From assembly GCA_947307255.1 (NCBI GenBank), contig CAMZIO010000004.1, positions 1 to 64,000 of the forward strand: 64,000 nucleotides of DNA, read 5' to 3'. The notes beneath the pieces are model-generated. The model worked only from the letters and a program-made list of their open reading frames with translations. It searched no databases and was not told the origin of the DNA. The stretch is from an uncultured Clostridia bacterium (lineage in GTDB: Bacteria > Bacillota > Clostridia > Oscillospirales > Oscillospiraceae). The position numbers and the translations under genes were made by a program. Below, one piece after another: positions 19,266 through 26,878 of this stretch (positions within the stretch are counted from its first letter, which is position 1; each line of letters starts with the position of its first letter).

Positions 19266-19850
19266 ATGGCACAGCTTTATTTCAAATACGGCGCAATGGG
19301 CTCCAGCAAATCCGCCAACGCGCTGATGGCGCGCTTCAACTATGAAGAGCGCGGGCAGAAGACCCTGCTCGTCAAGCCCCAGCTGGACACGCGGGACGGC
19401 GACCACATGGTCCACTCGCGCATTGGGCTGGAGCACCGGTGCGTGTATTTTCACGAGATGCGCGAGATGGGGGAAGAGGAGCTCAAGACCAACGCCTGCA
19501 TCATCGTGGACGAGGCGCAGTTCCTCACGCGCGAGGAGGTGCGATATCTCGTGCATCTGGTGGACGACTGCGACATCCCTGTGATCTGCTACGGCCTGCG
19601 CGCGGACTTCCGCGGCGAGCTGTTCCCCGGCAGCTATGAGCTGCTGGTCATGGCGGACAAGCTGGAGGAGGTCAAGACCATCTGCTGGTGCGGCAAGAAG
19701 GCCGCCTTCAACGCCCGCTTTGACGCCGAGGGCCACGTGCTCAAGGAGGGCGCGCAGGTGGTGTTGGGCGCAAACGACACCTACATCGGCCTGTGCCGCA
19801 AGCACTGGATGCGCGGCGACCTGGGGCCGGACTTTAAGAAGAAAGCATGA
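19266..19850 (+). CDS. tdk: Thymidine kinase
   Basis: Type II thymidine kinase, 194 aa, salvaging thymidine to dTMP. P-loop GAMGSSKSANAL near residue 9, Walker B/DEAQ motif IIVDEAQFL near residue 80, structural zinc ligands CWCG and CRKHW, and the substrate lasso region in between. GAAGGAG precedes the ATG. It lies 12 nt after mutY and overlaps the following radical SAM gene by 4 nt (ATGA), so the operon continues. A dCMP deaminase two genes downstream fits a pyrimidine-salvage theme. Confidence 0.96.
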   Translation: MAQLYFKYGAMGSSKSANALMARFNYEERGQKTLLVKPQLDTRDGDHMVHSRIGLEHRCVYFHEMREMGEEELKTNACIIVDEAQFLTREEVRYLVHLVDDCDIPVICYGLRADFRGELFPGSYELLVMADKLEEVKTICWCGKKAAFNARFDAEGHVLKEGAQVVLGANDTYIGLCRKHWMRGDLGPDFKKKA

Positions 19851-20719
19851 TCTGCACGATCTGTCCGCGCCGCTGCGGCGCGGAGCGCACGGAAACGCGC
19901 GGCGAAGGTCTGTGCGCCATGCCGGCGGGGCCGGTCGTGGCCAAGGCGATGCTCCACCACTGGGAGGAGCCATGCCTGAGCGGCACGCGCGGCGCGGGGG
20001 CGGTGTTTTTCTCGGGCTGCAACCTCGGCTGCACCTTCTGCCAGAACGGCCGCATCAGCCACGAGAATTTCGGCAAGACCATCTCCCCGGCCCGCCTGCG
20101 GGAGATCTTCGACGAACTGATCGCCCAGGGCGCGCACTGCATCGACCTCGTCTCCCCCACACACTTCACGCCTTGGGTGCTCGAAGCGCTGCAAGACCCG
20201 CTGCCCGTCCCCGTGGTGTGGAACAGCGGCGGGTACGACAGCGTGGAGACGCTGAAAACACTCGAGGGCAAGGTGCAGATCTACCTGCCGGACCTGAAGT
20301 ATGCGCTCAGCGAGCCTGCGCGGGAGCTGTCCCGCGCGGCGGATTATTTTGACGTCGCCGCTGCCGCCATCGACGAGATGTTTCGTCAGGTGGGCCCCTA
20401 CCGAATGGGCGAAGACGGCCTGATGCAAAGCGGCGTCATCATTCGCCACCTGGTCCTGCCGGGCCAGCTGGAGAACACCCGCCGCGTGATCGACTATGTC
20501 GCCCGGCGCTTCGCCCCCGGCGAGGTGAAATTTTCGCTGATGAGCCAGTACACGCCGCAGCCCGGCGCGGCGGGCGCGATGGCGCGGCGGCTGACCGGCG
20601 CGGAGTACCGCGCAGCGCGGGACTACATGGCCGCCTGCGGCGTTGCCGACGGCTTTTGCCAGGAGCGCAGCAGCGCGAAGGAGGAGTATACGCCGGACTT
20701 TGACCTGAGCGGCGTTTGA
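19847..20719 (+). CDS. PflX-like radical SAM protein
   Basis: A 290-aa protein of the COG1313/PflX-type radical SAM family, related to pyruvate formate-lyase activating enzymes. An N-terminal Cys cluster (CTICPRRCG, then GLCAMP) precedes the SAM-cluster motif CNLGCTFCQN (about residue 58). The substrate of PflX proteins is not established. Its ATG overlaps the tdk stop (ATGA), indicating translational coupling. No pyruvate formate-lyase gene is present in the window. Confidence 0.85.
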   Translation: MICTICPRRCGAERTETRGEGLCAMPAGPVVAKAMLHHWEEPCLSGTRGAGAVFFSGCNLGCTFCQNGRISHENFGKTISPARLREIFDELIAQGAHCIDLVSPTHFTPWVLEALQDPLPVPVVWNSGGYDSVETLKTLEGKVQIYLPDLKYALSEPARELSRAADYFDVAAAAIDEMFRQVGPYRMGEDGLMQSGVIIRHLVLPGQLENTRRVIDYVARRFAPGEVKFSLMSQYTPQPGAAGAMARRLTGAEYRAARDYMAACGVADGFCQERSSAKEEYTPDFDLSGV

Positions 20720-20781
20720 CGCCTTCACCACAATAAATACAAAACGGATAACAACGTGAGAATAATACGAGGAGGAATCGT

Positions 20782-21258
20782 ATGGAACGCATCAGCAAGG
20801 ACAATTACTATCTCGATATCGCCCAGACCGTGCTGGAGCGCGCGACCTGCCTGCGCCGTGTCTACGGGGCGATCATCGTCAAGAATGACGAGATCATCTC
20901 CACCGGCTACAACGGCGCGCCGCGCGGGCGCAAAAACTGTGTGGATCTGGGCTTCTGCACGCGCGAGGAGCTGTGCGTTCCCCGCGGCGAGCGCTATGAG
21001 CTCTGCCGCAGCGTCCACGCCGAGGCAAACGCCATCATCTCCGCCTCCCGGCGCGACATGGTGGGCGGGACGATCTACCTCGTCGGGCGCGACGCCCGCA
21101 CGGGCGAGCTGCTCTCCGACGCGACCTCCTGCGCCATGTGCCGCCGCCAGATCATCAACGCGGGACTCGAGCGCGTGGTGATCCGCAAAACGCCGACGGA
21201 GTACGAGGTCGTGCCCGTTTCCCAGTGGATCGAGGAGGACGATTCCCTCCCCGGCTGA
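20782..21258 (+). CDS. dCMP/cytidine deaminase family protein
   Basis: A 158-aa zinc deaminase of the ComEB/dCMP deaminase family. The catalytic signature is SVHAEANAI with the proton-shuttling Glu, plus the zinc-binding CAMCRRQI. The N-terminal RVYGAIIVKNDEIISTGYNG and the CVDLGFC/ELCV insertion with extra cysteines are typical of deoxycytidylate deaminases. It would feed dUMP toward dTMP, next to thymidine kinase. GAGGAGGAAT precedes the ATG; a weak promoter (TTGACG-N16-TACAAA) is possible at 20716-20743. Confidence 0.92.
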   Translation: MERISKDNYYLDIAQTVLERATCLRRVYGAIIVKNDEIISTGYNGAPRGRKNCVDLGFCTREELCVPRGERYELCRSVHAEANAIISASRRDMVGGTIYLVGRDARTGELLSDATSCAMCRRQIINAGLERVVIRKTPTEYEVVPVSQWIEEDDSLPG

Positions 21259-21274
21259 GAAGAAGGTGCGGACG

Positions 21275-21721
21275 ATGAAAGAGCGGATCGTCGACGACGA
21301 GATCGTGCTCATCCCCTACTACCCAAACGAGAATGTGGCGCTTGCGTGGTATCAGGACCCGGAGCTGTGCAGACAGGTTGACAACAAAGATCGTGTCTAT
21401 ACGCCGGAAATGCTGGCGCAGATGTACACCTATCTGAGCACCCACGGGCATTGCTATTACATTCAATACCGCGGTGTGCTGGTGGGGGACGTGACGCTGC
21501 GGGACAATGCGGAGATCAGCATCGTCGTGTGCCGGGAGTACCAGAACCGGCGGATCGGCCGCCGCTGCACGGCGGAGATGATCAAGCTGGCGAAGGAACT
21601 GGGATGGCACGAAGTGACGGCCAATATCTATGACTTCAACACACAGAGCCAGGCCATGTTCCGCGCCGTTGGCTTTGCGCCGACGGGAAAGGAATGGTAT
21701 GCTTTCCGGATCGAGGCATAA
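21275..21721 (+). CDS. GNAT family N-acetyltransferase
   Basis: A 148-aa protein with a GNAT fold: the acetyl-CoA-binding motif A EYQNRRIGRRCTAEMIKLA (Q/RxxGxG/A-like), preceded by beta strands ISIVVC and followed by TANIYDFNTQSQAMFRAVGF, the usual motif B. The substrate is unknown. I chose the ATG at 21275 with AAGGTG 6 nt upstream; the GTG at 21266 overlaps that Shine-Dalgarno. It is 16 nt after the deaminase and ends right at the left inverted repeat of the AT-rich island. Confidence 0.85.
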   Translation: MKERIVDDEIVLIPYYPNENVALAWYQDPELCRQVDNKDRVYTPEMLAQMYTYLSTHGHCYYIQYRGVLVGDVTLRDNAEISIVVCREYQNRRIGRRCTAEMIKLAKELGWHEVTANIYDFNTQSQAMFRAVGFAPTGKEWYAFRIEA

Positions 21722-21780
21722 AACAAAAAAAGAACCGCCTCTCGGGGCACACTTCATAAAGAAGTTGCTTTGAGGGGGCA
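21720..21780 (+). repeat. Left copy of an imperfect inverted repeat flanking the AT-rich gene
   Basis: Begins at the GNAT stop codon. It holds an A-rich run, GAACCGCC, GGGGCAC and ACTTC-ATAAA-GAAGT. The same order of blocks occurs on the opposite strand at 22965-23019, starting at the rpsR stop. The core folds as a small hairpin. Confidence 0.65.
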
Positions 21781-21803
21781 ATATCTGGCTAAAAGGATAT
21801 GAA

Positions 21804-21837
21804 ATCGGCGTGACCGCAGCGGTCACGCCGATTTTTT
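21804..21837 (+). terminator. Rho-independent terminator
   Basis: 12-bp stem (ATCGGCGTGACC), 5-nt loop and six Ts. It terminates the plus-strand unit ending with the GNAT gene. Confidence 0.9.
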
Positions 21838-21969
21838 GTGTTTTGTGTGGATTTTGTGGGGCAAAATCCGATGCTCGTTATACCTGCGGACAACAAAAGA
21901 CCAATCGGAGTTTGTTAATCTATAAGCTTTGTCAACGCACAGTTGTAAGATATGCTGCATGGTACAGAT

Positions 21970-22857
21970 CTATTTGGATGCAATTTCTATCCGGCTGACT
22001 CCGAGATCATCCTCATAAATGCTGATATTGTACTGATATTCATTGTCACCGTCTTTTATGGTAAATGAAGTAGTACCGTAAGCGTGCGCCCGGATCAGAA
22101 CGGTGCTGTCTTCCCCTGTACCCGATATCCGAATGTCAGCGATCCCGGTATCATCGACAGTCACTTCTGCATTTTCTGTCAATACAGGGTTATCGGGAAG
22201 AAACTGACTCGAAGAAAAGTCAACGTTCTTGGGGAGCAGCAGCATGACCGCAACAATCGCGATCGGCACAAGTGCTCCGACGATCTTCTGCGATATCTTC
22301 TCTGTAAAAGCATAGAGATAGAGAAAAACCTGCAGGATACAGAACACAACCATGATCAGCAGGTTCGGAAACTGATGGATCACGTGTTTCAGACCGTCTT
22401 CACATGTTACTGCTAAAAGAACTATCATCGGCATCAGAATGAGAAGACTGAGCCAGTTCTTTTTCCTGATGTACCAGCCGATATACGCAGCAGGAAATGT
22501 ACACAGTGTCAGAATAAACCAATACTTATAATACTGAAACAATCCCCAGCCTTGCCATGAAAACGGGACCTGGAGCAGATAGATCAGCGGCTGACTGATC
22601 AAGAAAAACACAAAGGTCTTAAGCGCCGAGTCAAGAGGGCTTTTGGCGTTCGCGATGATAATGACCGCGAAAAAGATCCATGCCTCGAAAGTCTCGCCCA
22701 TTCTCATAAAAGATGTGTCTTTAAATATCGGAACAACAAGGAAAATAGTAGTTAAAACCGCCGTTCCTACAGCATACAGAATGACTCCAAGCCAAGTAAT
22801 GTTGATTCCGCCATATAACTTGTCCGTAAATCTTCTCAATGCGCTTCTTTCTTCCAT
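21970..22857 (-). CDS. Polytopic membrane protein of unknown function (AT-rich, possibly acquired)
   Basis: A 295-aa protein, not recognised. Six to seven hydrophobic helices are visible, starting near residues 20-45 and ending near residue 215. They are followed by an approximately 75-residue polar C-terminal domain of beta character (ENAEVTVDDTGIADIRIS, SFTIKDGDNEYQYNISIYE), presumably extracytoplasmic and Ig/bacterial-Ig-like. Codon use is clearly AT-richer (AAA, AAT, ATA) than in neighbours, pointing to horizontal acquisition. I chose the ATG at 22857 because AGGGAGG lies 11 nt upstream. It has its own consensus promoter and is bracketed by inverted repeats. Confidence 0.8.
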   Translation of the reverse strand: MEERSALRRFTDKLYGGINITWLGVILYAVGTAVLTTIFLVVPIFKDTSFMRMGETFEAWIFFAVIIIANAKSPLDSALKTFVFFLISQPLIYLLQVPFSWQGWGLFQYYKYWFILTLCTFPAAYIGWYIRKKNWLSLLILMPMIVLLAVTCEDGLKHVIHQFPNLLIMVVFCILQVFLYLYAFTEKISQKIVGALVPIAIVAVMLLLPKNVDFSSSQFLPDNPVLTENAEVTVDDTGIADIRISGTGEDSTVLIRAHAYGTTSFTIKDGDNEYQYNISIYEDDLGVSRIEIASK

Positions 22858-22916
22858 GACACGCTCATCCTCCCTTGAGCTTTCAAGGTTCACTTAACTG
22901 ATTATCAATTTTTGTC

Positions 22917-22945
22917 ATTATACCATTGATGATTGACGTGGTCAA
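22917..22945 (-). promoter_or_regulatory. Consensus promoter of the AT-rich membrane protein gene
   Basis: Minus strand: TTGACC (22940-22945), 17-nt spacer, TATAAT (22917-22922). Confidence 0.8.
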
Positions 22946-22946
22946 T
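22932..22946. promoter_or_regulatory. Palindrome over the -35 box, possible operator
   Basis: ATTGAC-GTG-GTCAAT, a perfect 6-bp inverted repeat with 3-nt centre coinciding with the -35 hexamer. It may be a regulator site or chance. No regulator gene is adjacent. Confidence 0.35.
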
Positions 22947-22964
22947 TACCTCATGTTCACTGGG

Positions 22965-23019
22965 AAGGGGGGCACTTCCTTATGAAGTGCCCCCCTTCGG
23001 CGGTTCGTTTTTTTGTTTT
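22965..23019 (-). repeat. Right copy of the inverted repeat, with a perfect hairpin
   Basis: Read on the minus strand from the rpsR stop: A-rich run, GAACCGCC, then AAGGGGGGCACTTC-N5-GAAGTGCCCCCCTT, a perfect 14-bp stem at 22965-22997. It lacks a following T-tract on minus, so it may act as an unusual 3' end for rpsR or be a mobile repeat. Confidence 0.65.
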
Positions 23020-23022
23020 CCC

Positions 23023-23283
23023 TTACTCGGTGATGAAGGGCAGCAGAGCGACCTGACGGGCGCGCTTGATCGCCTCGGTCAGCTGACGCTGATGCATGGC
23101 GCAGGTGCCGGTGGTTCTGCGGGGCAGAATCTTGGAGCGCTCGGAAATGAAGCGGCGCAGCTTGGCGGCATCCTTATAGTCGATATACTCGCACTTGTCG
23201 ACGCAGAACTGGCAAACCTTTTTGCGCTTGCGGTTCGCGGCCATACCGGGGCGAGGAGCTCTGTTTTCGCGTTCCATAGCCAT
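23023..23283 (-). CDS. rpsR: 30S ribosomal protein S18
   Basis: An 86-aa small-subunit protein that pairs with S6 on the platform. Conserved KRKKVCQFC (a zinc-type C+ form with an N-terminal Cys cluster), [22 protein letters not shown] and [26 protein letters not shown] precedes the ATG. It is the last gene of rpsF-ssb-rpsR, the usual Firmicutes order. Confidence 0.98.
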   Translation of the reverse strand: MAMERENRAPRPGMAANRKRKKVCQFCVDKCEYIDYKDAAKLRRFISERSKILPRRTTGTCAMHQRQLTEAIKRARQVALLPFITE

Positions 23284-23322
23284 GGAAGTATCCTCCTTGT
23301 TAGAATTGATGAGTCGTACGAC

Positions 23323-23766
23323 TCAGAACGGCAGTTCGCCGTCCTCTTCGATTTCGGCGAAGCCGCCGCCCTGCGGGGCGGTGTAGCTGCCGGCGGGCGA
23401 GCCGTAAGCGGGGGCGGAAAAGTCGCCGCCGGGGGCGCCGTCGCGCTTGGAATCACCGAAATAGATGTTATCGGCAACCACTTCCGCGCTGTGGCGGTTG
23501 TTGCCGTCCTTGTCCTTCCAGTCGCGGATCTGCAGCCGGCCTTCGACGATGGCCATGCGGCCCTTGCCGAAATACTGGCAGACAAACTCAGCGCTCTGGC
23601 GCCAGGCGACGACGTCGATAAAATCGGTCGCCTTTTCGCCGCTTTCACGATTCTTGAAATCGCGCTCGACGGCCAGAGAGAAGGACGTTACCGCCGTGCC
23701 GTTCTGCGTGCGGCGCAGCTCCGGGTCGCGGGTCAACCGACCCATGATGACGATACGGTTGAGCAT
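23323..23766 (-). CDS. ssb: Single-stranded DNA-binding protein
   Basis: A 147-aa SSB. The N-terminal OB fold begins MLNRIVIMGRLTRDPELRRT and contains FIDVVAWRQSAEFV and GRMAIVEGRLQIRDW. A Gly/Ala/Pro-rich linker follows, then the acidic C-terminal tip EEDGELPF, which recruits partner proteins (canonical DDDLPF type). It lies between rpsF and rpsR. Both flanking genes are ribosomal, so expression is tied to growth. Confidence 0.98.
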   Translation of the reverse strand: MLNRIVIMGRLTRDPELRRTQNGTAVTSFSLAVERDFKNRESGEKATDFIDVVAWRQSAEFVCQYFGKGRMAIVEGRLQIRDWKDKDGNNRHSAEVVADNIYFGDSKRDGAPGGDFSAPAYGSPAGSYTAPQGGGFAEIEEDGELPF

Positions 23767-23779
23767 GGGTTACGCCTCC

Positions 23780-24076
23780 TTACTCGTCCTTGCAGACGAT
23801 CATGGAGCGCAGGATACCGTCGGTAATGCGAAGGATACGATCCAATTCCTTGGGGAAATCGGGCGCGCTCGTGAAGTTGATGAGGACGTAGTAGCCCTCG
23901 GTGATGTAGTTGATCGCGTAAGCAAGCTTGCGCTTGCCCCACTCTTCCACTTCCATCGCGCTGCTGTTTTGCTCCACCAGGGTCTTGAACTTCTCGGTCA
24001 GCGCGGCAACGCCTTCCTCGCCCTGTGCGGGGTCGATGATGAACAGAACCTCATAATTTGCGGAAATCTTAGCCAT
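23780..24076 (-). CDS. rpsF: 30S ribosomal protein S6
   Basis: A 98-aa S6 with the ferredoxin-like fold: NYEVLFIIDPAQGEE, the S18-contacting WGKRKLAYAINYITEGYYVLINF, and DRILRITDGILRSMI. I chose the ATG at 24076, with AGGAGGTGCAAGAA upstream, over the longer ORF. The leader of about 75 nt contains two small hairpins (24124-24147 and around 24105-24118). In many bacteria an S6:S18-binding element sits in this leader, but I cannot confirm that motif here. Confidence 0.97.
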   Translation of the reverse strand: MAKISANYEVLFIIDPAQGEEGVAALTEKFKTLVEQNSSAMEVEEWGKRKLAYAINYITEGYYVLINFTSAPDFPKELDRILRITDGILRSMIVCKDE

Positions 24077-24153
24077 TTCTTGCACCTCCTTTTGGACTGA
24101 TGGCCCACACGACTGTGTGAGCAAGGATCGCTTGCGAATTTGCAAGCCACATT

Positions 24154-24181
24154 ATTATACAAAAGCGGTGGGAAAAGTCAA
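24154..24181 (-). promoter_or_regulatory. Promoter of rpsF-ssb-rpsR
   Basis: Minus strand: TTGACT (24176-24181), 16-nt spacer, perfect TATAAT (24154-24159). Confidence 0.8.
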
Positions 24182-24223
24182 GCGGTTTTTAAAGGTTTTC
24201 CGGCGTTTTTTGAAAATAACGTT

Positions 24224-24261
24224 CCCCTCCGCCCGCGAAAGAGCCGTTGCGGGCGGAGGGG
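24224..24261. terminator. Terminator-like hairpin between divergent promoters
   Basis: Perfect 13-bp stem (CCCCTCCGCCCGC) with a 12-nt loop. It lies between the rpsF promoter and the lipoprotein promoter, so it would block antisense read-through rather than end a gene. The following T-run coincides with the -35/spacer of the plus-strand promoter. Confidence 0.55.
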
Positions 24262-24262
24262 C

Positions 24263-24291
24263 TTGCTTTTTTGCGGCCCGTCGTGTAATAT
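24263..24291 (+). promoter_or_regulatory. Promoter of the lipoprotein gene
   Basis: TTGCTT (24263-24268), 17-nt spacer, TAATAT (24286-24291). Confidence 0.5.
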
Positions 24292-24336
24292 AAAAACGAA
24301 AAACGACAAAATACGACGGAGAGGAAAGGTGATGAC

Positions 24337-25416
24337 ATGAAAAAGATTTTCGCACTGGTTTTGGCGGTCGCCATGCTTTGCGTGCTGTTCACGGGCTGTA
24401 TGTACGACGAGGTGGAGGCGAATATCCGCGCTGCCGGCAGCGGCACGGTGCAGGTTACGGCCGGCTTTTCCAAAGAGCTGGTGGACGCGCTGAAGATGCA
24501 GCAGGAGCTGACGGAGGAAGGGTTTACGCCCTTTACCAAAAACGGCGTGGAATATTACGGCGTGGACGCCTCCGAGGAATTTGCCTCGCCGGAGGAGTTT
24601 AACGAGATTTTTGCGGGCATTTCCGACGCGGCAGGCGAGGCGGAGACCTCGGCCGACACCGGCACCGTGGTGTTGATGCGCAACAGCGACGGTACGCTGA
24701 CGCTCAGCGTAATCGTCCGCAGTCAGACCGCCGATACGAAAGAAATGGCCGCGGCGCTCACGGAGGCCGCTCCGACGCTGGAGCCGAGCATGATCACGGC
24801 GATGATGCAGGGAATGGTCATGCGCTATACCTTCCAATTCGCCGGTCCGGTTACGCAGGTTTCCGGCGGGAAAAAGGGCGTAACGATCAGCGGCAATACC
24901 GTTACGGTGGACCTGCTGCAGCTTTCCACCGGAACCTATCAGTTTACTACGGCGCCCGCGAGCGGTGTGCACGACACGGCGCACCAGCGCAGCCAGACCG
25001 TGGAGCTGGACGGCAGGAAGGTTCAGCTCGATACCTACGCCCTGCGCTTTGCCAACGGCGGCGAAACGAACTACGTCAAGCTGCGCGACCTGGCCAGCAT
25101 TCTCAGCGCAACGCCCGCACGGTTTAACATCACGTGGGACGGAGCGATCAACGTCGCCAACCACGTTGCCTACGTGCCCAACGGCAGCGAGATGAAAACG
25201 CCGTTCTCCGGGGACCGCACCTGCGTCAAAACCACGCCGGTAACGAAGGTGGACGGGGTGCTGACCGCACTGGACGCCATCGTCCTCACCGATGACAACG
25301 GCGGCGCGTATACTTACTATAAACTGCGCGACGTTGGGGAGGTGTTGGGCTTCAACGTCGGCTGGACGGCGGCGCGCGGAATCTATATTGAGACCGACCG
25401 GCCTTACGTCGGCTGA
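24337..25416 (+). CDS. Predicted lipoprotein with C-terminal copper-amine-oxidase-N-like domain
   Basis: A 359-aa secreted protein. A lipoprotein signal peptide is clear: MKK, a hydrophobic core and lipobox LFTGC with acylated Cys at 21. Residues about 25-210 are a unique region rich in Thr/Ala. The C-terminal 140 residues resemble the 'copper amine oxidase N-terminal' cell-surface module of Firmicutes (VELDGRKVQLDTYAL, TNYVKLRDLASIL, then YYKLRDVGEVLGF). Probably a surface protein; function unknown. AGAGGAAAGGTG lies upstream of the ATG. Monocistronic. Confidence 0.82.
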   Translation: MKKIFALVLAVAMLCVLFTGCMYDEVEANIRAAGSGTVQVTAGFSKELVDALKMQQELTEEGFTPFTKNGVEYYGVDASEEFASPEEFNEIFAGISDAAGEAETSADTGTVVLMRNSDGTLTLSVIVRSQTADTKEMAAALTEAAPTLEPSMITAMMQGMVMRYTFQFAGPVTQVSGGKKGVTISGNTVTVDLLQLSTGTYQFTTAPASGVHDTAHQRSQTVELDGRKVQLDTYALRFANGGETNYVKLRDLASILSATPARFNITWDGAINVANHVAYVPNGSEMKTPFSGDRTCVKTTPVTKVDGVLTALDAIVLTDDNGGAYTYYKLRDVGEVLGFNVGWTAARGIYIETDRPYVG

Positions 25417-25426
25417 ATGACGCGCA

Positions 25427-25467
25427 AAAGGGCTGCGCGGCACGATCGTGCCGCGCAGCCCTTTCTT
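25427..25467. terminator. Perfectly palindromic terminator of the lipoprotein gene
   Basis: Two 19-nt arms (AAAGGGCTGCGCGGCACGA) abut without a gap at 25427-25464, followed by CTT on plus. The A/T ends make it potentially bidirectional. Confidence 0.8.
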
Positions 25468-25631
25468 AAAAAGCGATGGGCAGAGCAATTGCACAAGACG
25501 TTTCAAATGTACGGAATATTTGGGCGAAAGCGACAATATGTTTTGCGCATTATTGTGCAGGATGACTATAAATCGTGCTGGAAATTCGTCCACCTTTTTG
25601 TGGGAAAAGGGGCAGACAAAAGCGGGGAAGA

Positions 25632-25640
25632 TGCTATAAT
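25632..25640 (+). promoter_or_regulatory. Extended -10 promoter element of gap
   Basis: TGCTATAAT (TGn plus perfect TATAAT at 25635-25640) without a good -35 at the proper distance. It lies about 65 nt before the gap ATG. Confidence 0.6.
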
Positions 25641-25705
25641 GATAGTAGATAACTTGCGGAGGAGGGGCTTCCGCCAATACACAACATCTTATGGAGGACA
25701 GAGAA

Positions 25706-26785
25706 ATGGCAATTAAGGTTGGCATCAACGGCTTCGGCCGCATCGGTACCGCAGTGCTGCGTATCATGATGGAGCGTCCGGACGAGTTTGACGTCTGCGG
25801 TATCAATCTGCGCAAGGCCGACGTAGACTACATGGTTTATATGCTCAAGTATGACTCGGTGTTCCGCATGTTTAACGGCACGGTCGAGCGCGAGGATCAG
25901 AATCTTATTGTCAACGGACATAAGATCAAGGTCTTCAGCGAGGTGGATGCGGCGATGATCCCCTGGTCCACCTGCGGGGCTGAGTACATCATTGAATCCA
26001 CCGGCGCTTACAACTCCACCGAGAAGGCGGCGCGCCACTTCAAGGGCGGCGCCAAGAAGGTCATTCTCACCGCGCCCGCCAAGGACGAGGTTACGCCGAC
26101 CTTCGTTATGGGCGTGAACAATATGCAGATGCGCCCCGATATGAAGATCGTGTCCAACGCGTCCTGCACCACCAACTGCCTGGCGCCGCTGGCCCAGGTC
26201 GTCAACCAGGAGTTCGGCATTGAGCAGTCCCTCATGTCCACCATCCACGCCGCCACTGCCAAGCAGAAGGCTGTGGACTCCCGTGCCGGCAGCGACTGGC
26301 GCACGGGCCGCTCCATCCTCAACAACATCATCCCCACCACCACCGGCGCTGCCAAGGCGGTCGGCCGCGTGATTCCCGAGCTGCACGGGAAGATGACCGG
26401 TATGGCCTTCCGTGTTCCGACGGCGGACGTGTCCGTGGTTGATCTGACCGCACGGCTGAAGGTCAAGACCACCTATGCCGACATCTGCTATGCGATTCGC
26501 CACGCGTCCGAGACTTATATGAAGGGCATCATTGCCTATACGGCGGACCAGGTGGTCTCCACCGACCTGATCGGCAACGCCTGCCCCTGCATCTTCGATG
26601 AGACGGCGGGCATCATGCTGGACAACGACTTCGTGAAGCTGATTGCCTGGTACGACAATGAATGGGGCTATTCCAACATGGTCGTTCGCCTGCTCGAGCA
26701 TATGGTCGCTGTCGACAGCGGCAAGATCGAGCCGGAAAAGCGCGACATCCCCAAGGACGACAAGGAAGAAAAGGCAGCCGAGTAA
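25706..26785 (+). CDS. gap: Type I glyceraldehyde-3-phosphate dehydrogenase
   Basis: Glycolytic NAD-dependent enzyme of about 359 aa. NAD-binding GINGFGRIG at the N-terminus, catalytic Cys in SNASCTTNCLAPL, and WYDNEWGYSNMV near the end. The last 20 residues are a charged, Lys/Glu-rich tail (EKRDIPKDDKEEKAAE) beyond the usual end; typical family length is about 335 aa. I chose the ATG at 25706, with GGAGG 8 nt upstream, over the in-frame ATG 15 nt earlier that overlaps that site. It stands alone here rather than with pgk/tpi. Confidence 0.97.
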   Translation: MAIKVGINGFGRIGTAVLRIMMERPDEFDVCGINLRKADVDYMVYMLKYDSVFRMFNGTVEREDQNLIVNGHKIKVFSEVDAAMIPWSTCGAEYIIESTGAYNSTEKAARHFKGGAKKVILTAPAKDEVTPTFVMGVNNMQMRPDMKIVSNASCTTNCLAPLAQVVNQEFGIEQSLMSTIHAATAKQKAVDSRAGSDWRTGRSILNNIIPTTTGAAKAVGRVIPELHGKMTGMAFRVPTADVSVVDLTARLKVKTTYADICYAIRHASETYMKGIIAYTADQVVSTDLIGNACPCIFDETAGIMLDNDFVKLIAWYDNEWGYSNMVVRLLEHMVAVDSGKIEPEKRDIPKDDKEEKAAE

Positions 26786-26796
26786 TCGCGGCACGT

Positions 26797-26834
26797 AAAA
26801 AGCCGGGCTGAAGATCATTCAGCCCGGCTTTTTT
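26797..26834. terminator. Terminator between gap and hpf
   Basis: 12-bp stem (AGCCGGGCTGAA), 5-nt loop, flanked by four As and six Ts. It can serve convergent gap (+) and hpf (-). Confidence 0.92.
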
Positions 26835-26878
26835 CTATCGGATCGCGGCCCCCGCGCGGGAGCTGCGGCAGGATTGCA

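Noticed and set aside
22932..22946. Considered as part of a mobile-element end
   Set aside because: The palindrome lies inside the promoter and is not repeated at the other end of the island.
24178..25815. 545-aa minus-strand ORF across the lipoprotein and gap start
   Set aside because: Antisense to a gene with a clear lipoprotein signal and promoter; composition is not protein-like.
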